A stretch of DNA of 64,000 nt from the NCBI GenBank assembly GCA_008508345.1, contig QNGE01001710.1, positions 80,129 to 144,128 on the forward strand. The letters are read 5' to 3'. The translations under genes were made by a program, and so were the position numbers. The notes under the pieces are model-generated. The model saw nothing but the letters and a program-made list of their open reading frames with translations, ran no database searches and had not been told where the DNA came from. Below, piece after piece: positions 57,601-64,000 of this stretch (position 1 is its first letter; each line of letters opens with the position of its first letter). This stretch comes from Paragonimus westermani. Taxonomy: Eukaryota > Platyhelminthes > Trematoda > Plagiorchiida > Troglotrematidae.

Positions 57601-60051
57601 AACATTTAACCGAGGTCAAACCGTTTCCCTCGCAATCTTAACAAATGAAATAACATACTTTGGATAGCGCAAGCCAACTCACATCTGCATGTCTGGGTAC
57701 TACATTAACATCATGCGGTTATAACCTAGCAGAAGCGGAGGACTGGTTAAACTGTCCCTCGAAGTACCTTCCTCGGAGATATAACCCCCTGAAATCGTTA
57801 TGGGTAAATGTTTCATTTGCATCTTCGACAGTTTTACTGGCAAAGGGACGTCTCAAGTTAGCGACATGCATGATCTTGAAGAGCCCGCTAATATCTGTTG
57901 AGACAAAGACTGCTCTGTTTTGTAAACCTCAATGTTACCGGAATTGCCATAATGCATAGTCCGTTTAGTATTCAGCAATCCTAGAATTCAGATATCCAGT
58001 GTGTACAGTGCTAATGGCCTACGGTGCGGCACTTCACAATATCCGTCACCTGAACTGTTCTTGACATTTCGGCTTAGTATCAGTTGAGAGTGAAAATATT
58101 AAGCTGAAAATAAACATGTAAACATACACGTATGTATACGTATAAACATTCCTCCTCTGTAGACATGGTACTTTCTCGACACTTCAACATTGTGATCATC
58201 GTCTGACGAAATTGATGGAGCGACGGCGTTCCAGCGCATGGTCGAAATTCAAGCACGCCCTCCGGCGAGATCAAGTCTTAAACGAATATATGCCATTTAA
58301 AGCTAATAGTTTCGTGAGCCCCTCAGGACTAGTTCTAATTAGAGGAACAATGACACTAGGTGGAACAATGGTAACTAAAAGTAATAAGTTCTTAGCGCAG
58401 ACTTGTAACCATCGTCCACGAACAGCGGGACGCCTTGATGCTTCCAACAACCTTCCAGACGACCGACCTAGATGTTCATATCCTCAGGTAAAATGACAAG
58501 CCCAAAAGTGTTTCTACCTTAAAGGAATGTCCGGATCCCAGTGGAACGCATCCTCAATAGTATTACTAGCCAAGCGGACACTAGTCTGTTGCTAACAGAA
58601 AGCCAATCTATCAGTGTGGTTCTAGCCACCAAATAAGACCACAGTAAACCAAATCTGGAAGCACTGCATACGTCAAGTCCCTTGGAGTGAACAATCAGAA
58701 TCGAGTAGACAATACAAAGACAGCAGATACTAACTTCCAATGGGTTGTGCGTCGGATAAAAAATGGCCTGTATCAGTTTCAGAATATAACGAATAACGGG
58801 AAGTAGAAATTAAGTCACAAGGAACGGGACATGCCGGGACAGTGTTAGCAAGATTAATTATCTGTTTTAGAACTTGAAGAGTAACGATGAATAAGGCAAG
58901 GGGAGAGTCAGGAATTCAGGTTCAAGAGGCCAACAAAGCGAGTAACAACAGCATAGTTTCGTGTATCAATAGTGCCGGACTCAACGGCTAAGGCGACTCT
59001 GCAGTATTACTATAACAAAAGCTCAGGCTGTGTTGAGACGTTGTCAGGATTTCCAGACCTAGACAGGAGGACAGCGGGTGCTCTCAGTGAAAGCTAGTAC
59101 CGTGAAGCAACCGGTTCTTATTAAGAGTACATTGGCCAGTCTTGTTCAAACCTGAAACTTAGAGGGCTATGGGTAGTTTGATGCAATTCTATCCATCGGC
59201 TTGTCTGACAAAAATGGCTGAGCAGTTGTAATTATCACACCATCCGGTTTATCACAATAGATCTTGTAGATGTGTAAGCAGTGGTATGTGATGGACGTTA
59301 CCAATTTACGCGTTGCTAAATGGTCCCACCACGTGTGAAGAAGGGTTACGAACACGACTGTGGTTTGTTATTTAGAAACGCAACACAAATTTTATTTCGG
59401 GAATGTTACATTGAAATTTCAGAAATGTTCACAAACATCTGCATTGCTCCCTTAACATTCCAGAAAAAGAACTGGGTTTATTTCAGGCGATAATATTAAA
59501 AAACTAGCTCCCAACACAAACCCCGGAATGGCGCAATCGTACTGCAAAACTAAACCCCATTCAACTTGAACACAACCCTAATCAGACTACGATTGCCCTG
59601 TAGAATGTTCTGGCTCAGGATAGCAAACATGGTACCTGAACCTGGGTCCGCTAAAGAAACCCATGAGACCCTTGAGCGTGACACTATAGGAGACTGAGGA
59701 CAGAAGAGATAACAGAATTTGAGGCATGATCTCCATACGCCTAAAGTCTCGTGGTTTATGTGCTCCCTACAGTTGGAGATGAACTAATGAAACAATGAAG
59801 CAAAAAATGTGGTTTAATAATACTTCGGAATGGAGGCTGAAGCCTCAGTAAACACGACAGTGACATTTCCTACCGTCGGGAGGTTGGCCTTGTAAGAATG
59901 CCTGATATTCCGGCTTAGCGGCACGTGATGCCCAGTTGAAATCAGAGAAAAAGCTCGGCTGCGCCACTTGTTGAATCACACCGATTGCGTTGCACAAGTT
60001 CTCCGCCTGTAGGTTAATAGCGTCTTGCAACTCGGTCAGCCTATCAGCCAT
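54653..60051 (-). CDS. MED21: MED21 (Mediator subunit 21), two exons
   Basis: Middle-module subunit of the Mediator coactivator, nuclear, forming a hinge with MED7. Exon 1: 60051-59874, starting MADRLTELQDAINLQAENLC then NAIGVIQQ, which closely follows the highly conserved family start (MADRLTQLQDxVN...FCNAIGVLQQ). Exon 2: 54930-54653, with DIGRNFAVVIAATARQLDAL, IGSLPEEEASTELQRSAVQR and FLTAIAQTQLTT, matching the family's ArTAKDIDxLIDSLPxEES and AxIAQxQLxxR. Donor GTAGGA and acceptor CATTCAG are canonical; the split codon (G|AT, D60) keeps the frame. Total 151 aa (human 144). A GTGAGT six codons before the stop could be a further donor, but the length fits without it. TTCTTTTTAG stands four bases before the ATG. 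Confidence 0.92.
54931..59873 (-). other. MED21: MED21 intron, 4943 bp
   Basis: No transposon protein fragment, RNA gene or internal exon was recognised within it. Frames up to 99 aa (57660-57959 plus) have no motif. It is more than 100 times longer than the SSNA1 introns. Confidence 0.75.
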
Positions 60052-60055
60052 ACAA

Positions 60056-60072
60056 CTAAAAAGAACGAAAAC
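60056..60072 (-). promoter_or_regulatory. Splice acceptor before the MED21 start
   Basis: TTTTCGTTCTTTTTAG ends four bases upstream of ATG (TTGT-ATG). It could accept a spliced leader or end a 5' UTR intron. Confidence 0.5.
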
Positions 60073-61590
60073 GACGTCAGTAAGATAATTCGGATAATTC
60101 CGATAATCAAACCACATACTTATTTGAGCACAGTTTTAAAAAGTTCTTGTAGTCGCAGGGTCTCAAGATTAACACGCACAGAGTTCAGCATTGTCTTGTT
60201 TCTTGCTGGCTAGTGGAGTGCACGCTATTCTGCCGCATTCTGGAGGACCCAATACCGTATGGCAAGTCAACCTATCCCATGTTTTTGCAATTCTGTTCTT
60301 CAAGATGCGACAAGGCGTCCGGGTGAAATAGAATAAGATTCTGACCCATCCTGCCAACTAAATGTGGAGATCACTGATCCGGAAGATTACGTCGTAAGAC
60401 TTCAGTCTTACAAGGTACAACCATACCATACAGGGCAAGTGGGAATAGTCAGACATGTAGTTTCGCTTATAAGGTCATTTGTCGCACTACCGAGTGCGTG
60501 GATGTTTGGGTAGTAAGCCACAACCCTACGTACGTACGAGAAATTATGATTTCGGAACTGCCATCTTCTGAATACAAAAGGAATTCCAGAACTTGCGCTG
60601 ACACAAAGAACAATCCGACTGTTCAACGGTTGATCGTGACGATCGCATATTCGTCAATACGGCCAAGAGACTCTCAAGTTTTACTCAAAAGCTCAGCTTG
60701 AGTATATCCACTGATTGCAGTAGTAACCAGAATCAGATTGCGTCGTCTGGCTAGCCTAGCGTTTCACCAAAAGTTGTGGTCATTAATTCCATACATGGTC
60801 CTCAAAATCATGCCTCTTAATGTTTTGCAGGACAGACTGTTGCGCCAGAGGCTTCCGAGAGTGTCCCCTAGGAAAACACCTTTCCGTAACACAAACGAAA
60901 AAGAAGTGCTACGGGTTACAATTATCCTAACGATGGGATAATTCACCCATTAACATTCATTCAATATACTTCTTGCTTATAGGTCTAGAGGGCAGTTGTT
61001 CCATTAATCTAAAACAATTGATAAGCGTTGGTGCTTTTATTGTACGCGATCCCAGGAAAACAGATCGATAAGATGCTCCCACAAATAGTTCTGTTAAGTC
61101 AGATGGAATGTGTGCCGCGTATGGGACATGAAGCTACTATTCTAATATTATTATTTATCTCGGTTCACTTCTAGACAACTGCCAACCTAAGCGCTACTTT
61201 ACCCCTGTATCTAGCGACGCCGAAGTTGAACCACGTGATCACGCCGTAGTAGAGATCGTAATTTGTAGACTGTGTACAATCAGTCAGAGTTTGGAATATC
61301 TGGCCATGATATTCGTTCAAAGTGATGGTAGGGATTAACATCAGTTTCTCATCTGATCGACAGTGCACTGAACACATCCTATCCTGCGATGGGTTGTGGA
61401 GCATCGGGTTAGTAATGACGGACGAGACCTACAGGTTATCTCCGATTCAAATGCTTATAACACCCTCTGAAACAGTTTCCTTAAAAATGGGTACAGAAGA
61501 ATACGCGGATTTGGCACAGTCGTCCTTTATATAGAGCGAGGATTCATGGACAATTGATTCGACAGGAGTGACCGACCTTTCTTCCCATGG
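60073..61590. other. Upstream of MED21, no gene recognised
   Basis: Would contain the MED21 promoter. No TATA-like element with clear placement was identified; flatworm promoters seldom show one. Frames are short and without motif. Confidence 0.4.
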
Positions 61591-61860
61591 TCATTTTATA
61601 GATGATGTCCTAAAAAGCGTGACTGAAGAGACCGACGGCCTTGATGCTGAGTTTCGTCCGGTCACTGAACTTGCCGACATGGAACATGCAGATGACACTG
61701 CCCTGACTAGTTCGTCTGCTTAAGACATATAGACCATAGTAAACAGGGTGAACGACCGAACTGGCCCATATCGAATGAACCTCGTCCTCACGAAGTACAA
61801 ACATTTCTTTCAGAACTGCGGTATTCCTACTGCCAAGTTCCCTGCCACAATCCGCTGGAA
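61591..61860 (+). pseudogene. RTE-type LINE reverse transcriptase, catalytic region
   Basis: One plus frame, with stops at about 61720 and 61729, reads FIDDVLKSVTEETDGLDAEF, then ELADMEHADDTALTSSS. In RTE-type RTs the segment is N-F-x-ID-x-VLxxxxEE...L-x-D-L-x-YADD-I-A-L, so this is motif C with H for Y and both aspartates present. YRMNLVLTKYK follows in place of the usual GMxxxxSKxK. A worn fragment of about 270 bases; neither flank is recognisable. Confidence 0.7.
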
Positions 61861-62990
61861 ACTATGGGCAGCTTCAAACACTTTGATAGTACTGTCTGGT
61901 AAGGTTTTAATACCGCCAAGGAGAGAGCACCCAAACTAACAAAAGCAACCTGCGGTGAATAATGGTGCACTTAGTGGTTGTACACGGTCTACTTGGCTCA
62001 AACGTTCGAAAATGTGGTCCGTCCATAACAAAGATGCTAACAGACTAACTGCGTTTCACTGTCGTCTTCTCCACCAGCTGGCCCAAAGCTAGTGGGGTAA
62101 TCACGTGGTTAACGCAATAAGCCGTTAGTGCGTATTTCTGAAAACTTGCGATCTAACGACCAAAAAATAACAGCCTGTGGTGGTTATCCCGTGTACTCCG
62201 TATACCAGATGAGCGTTTACCGAACACAAAATTATTCAGTGAGACTATCAGCAGCTGGGAAAAATACAAGGTGATCAAGCAACGACGTGGTCCCGAAATA
62301 CGGAGACTTTGACTGTTCCTTCGAGTAGATGTCACATGCCAGGTTAGGTGCTTCAGGATTACTCCAACCGTTGGTAAGAAATGCAATCCGAGGTGTCAAA
62401 GTGCCACAGTCAGTGGCATGCCTGCATCTACATATTTATTCCTTTGATTTGGTTTTGCTTTTTCCAACCTGTGTTTTTGATAGAGTTCTTCCATGAAACT
62501 CCTCGTCACACGTGAGAAGAACAGCATCCCGTGTTATAGTACCGTTTGAATGGACGGATGAGTAGATGTGTGATCACGTGTTCATCCGTACTGGCCAGTT
62601 TCCTACTGTTACAAGTCGGAACGTGCGCAACTAGAAAACGATTAATGCATAGATGACCAACAGGAATCCCACTCGTCAGGTGACACCGTGCAATGCATCT
62701 TTTTGACGTGTATGTGGATTTGAATGATCCATTCTCAACCGGTTACGTACTGCACCTCTCTCCACATCATGAATAAGAAAACGTGAACGCGTCCATTCTA
62801 CTTCCTCAGTTGCAATATCTGACACACGTATCCGAGTTCGACTGATTGAAGTATGGTATAANACAAAATGGTAAGAACGGACACTCTTGACGAACGCCGC
62901 TCATGGTGCTAAAACTGTTAGACAGTTTACCGTAAACCCTAATCTGAACTGAGGTGTGAGAATAAAGCGCCGACAGTATGTTTTACAGTT
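61861..62990. other. No gene recognised
   Basis: No open frame of note; one ambiguous base at 62862. Confidence 0.4.
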
Positions 62991-64000
62991 TTACTTAGCA
63001 AGCACACCTTTGCGTTTGAGCGACTCTAAAAGTGTAGATCGATCCACTGAATCGAACGCACAGTTATAGTCCAGAAACACAACAATTGTTGGCCGGTAAT
63101 ATACATGACGCTGCTCCACAAGTTGACGAACAGTAAAAGTGTGACCTATACATCCCAGCCAAGGGCGAAACCCTGCCTGTTCTGCCCTAATGTTTGCCTC
63201 CCGAACTGCAATCAGTCGACGAAGTATAATGGATGCCAGAACCCTAGAAATGACCGACGTCAAAATAATTCCCCTATGGATCTTGCAAGAACACCTAATG
63301 CCTTTCTTGAATACAGGAATTATTATAGCGTGACCCCAACACGAATGGATGGTCTCCGGCGTCCACATAAGTTGAAACAACTGAGTCAAGGCCTCGACTA
63401 ATGCCTCCCCACCTTCTTTAAAAGGTGTCGGCACGAGATCCTCTGGACCAGCAGCTCTATTACGTTTGACAACCGAAATGCAATTGCAGACCTATCTCAG
63501 TGGGTGGTTCTAACTCTGCCGACCAGGGTGCTACACTACAAGTTCGTGGCGGCAACATAGTAGAAGCAGAAGGCCAGCTAAGTTGATCCTCAAAGTGTTC
63601 CGCCCACCACTCTAACCTCCAGGACTTATCACAGATGAGTATGCCATCTGTCTCGCCGATAGCTTCACTGACAGACAGTCGCCTGGGACCAGTGGCACGG
63701 ATCAACTTGGAGCTTGCCGATGCTCCCAGAAACAAAAGCGACTTCCATTTCCTTAGCTTTTTCCATTAGCTGGGCCTCCCGATCAGCCTTTAGACTAGTT
63801 TTCAGTTTCTTATGGATATATTTTCTAGACTTGTTATGTGAACCACCAGGAGGAATGTTCCGTATGGCTTCTAACAACTCCAGGGATTTCTCCCAGATCC
63901 AATTTCTGGTCAACACATGTACCCTTGTGCCACATGCTACAGTGCTCGCTTCTCGAATGGACTGTGAGATTTGAGTCTAGCGTCTATTAGCATCTTCGGA
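62991..64000 (-). mobile_element. RTE-type LINE, runs off the window
   Basis: Read down from 63960. The linker between endonuclease and RT is KLKTSLKADREAQLMEKAKE, then LIRATGPRRLSVSEAIGETD and RRLEWWAEHFEDQLSWPSAS-like sequence. RT starts at 63434: PTPFKEGGEALVEALTQLFQ, then CWGHAIIIPVFKKGIR, IHRGIILTSVISRVLASIIL, NIRAEQAGFRPWLGC and VVFLDYNCAFDSVDRSTLLE with the first catalytic aspartate. It stops at 62991 after RKGVLAK. The rest of RT, including the DD box, is missing at the 3' side; the 5' part lies beyond 64000. The 147-aa frame is the best preserved LINE segment here. Confidence 0.85.

Noticed and set aside
1..64000. CRISPR arrays, prokaryotic operons, rRNA genes
   Set aside because: None seen; introns, LINEs and Penelope-like elements show the window is eukaryotic nuclear DNA.

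Overview
The window looks like genomic DNA from a parasitic flatworm (a trematode, or a large-genome tapeworm). Three conserved animal genes carry it, and the rest is a graveyard of retroelements of the kinds common in flatworms: CsRn1-like and other Ty3/gypsy, BEL/Pao, CR1/Jockey-type and RTE-type LINEs, and Penelope-like elements. Two introns of 35-36 bp in one gene also fit flatworms. The species is not determined from sequence alone. Two single ambiguous bases (53390 and 62862) show that this is a draft assembly.

Layout. 1-2.6 kb: no gene, one 2 x 57-bp tandem repeat. 2.6-5.4 kb (+): BEL/Pao-like Gag fragment joined to a CsRn1-like gypsy pol that has lost its integrase core. 6.4-8.5 kb (+): a second gypsy pol, interrupted by a tRNA-like (SINE-like) piece. 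9.3-13.1 kb (+): broken CR1-type LINE segments. 14.2-16 kb (-): another LINE. 16-24.6 kb: little recognisable. 24.6-30.0 kb (-): the best preserved LTR retrotransposon, with both LTRs, primer binding site, polypurine tract, gag and pol; its 5' LTR carries a 337-bp internal tandem duplication. 30.4-31.3 kb (+): LINE reverse transcriptase. 32.2-34.2 kb: a Penelope-like element with a virtually identical inverted partial copy, making a long palindrome. 34.6-35.0 kb (+): SSNA1, complete in three exons. 38.6-39.0 kb (+): RTE 3' end with an (ATG)n tail. 41.4-43.0 kb (+): a second Penelope-like element with GIY-YIG domain. 43.6-46.7 kb (+): a long, broken LINE from endonuclease to C terminus. 48.8-49.7 kb (-): RTE C-terminal part. 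51.5-54.3 kb (-): GET1 (first coding exon clear, later exons tentative). 54.65-60.05 kb (-): MED21 in two exons around a 4.9-kb intron. 61.6-61.85 kb (+) and 63.0-64 kb (-): RTE fragments, the last running off the window.

Host genes. SSNA1 (microtubule/basal-body coiled-coil protein), MED21 (Mediator middle-module subunit) and GET1 (ER receptor for tail-anchored protein insertion) have no shared pathway, but MED21 and GET1 sit head-to-tail on the minus strand with about 370 bp between them. All three have an AG acceptor-like site within 20 bases upstream of the ATG, which would fit spliced-leader trans-splicing or short 5' UTR introns. All transposon reading frames seen are broken by stops or frameshifts; none looks autonomous.
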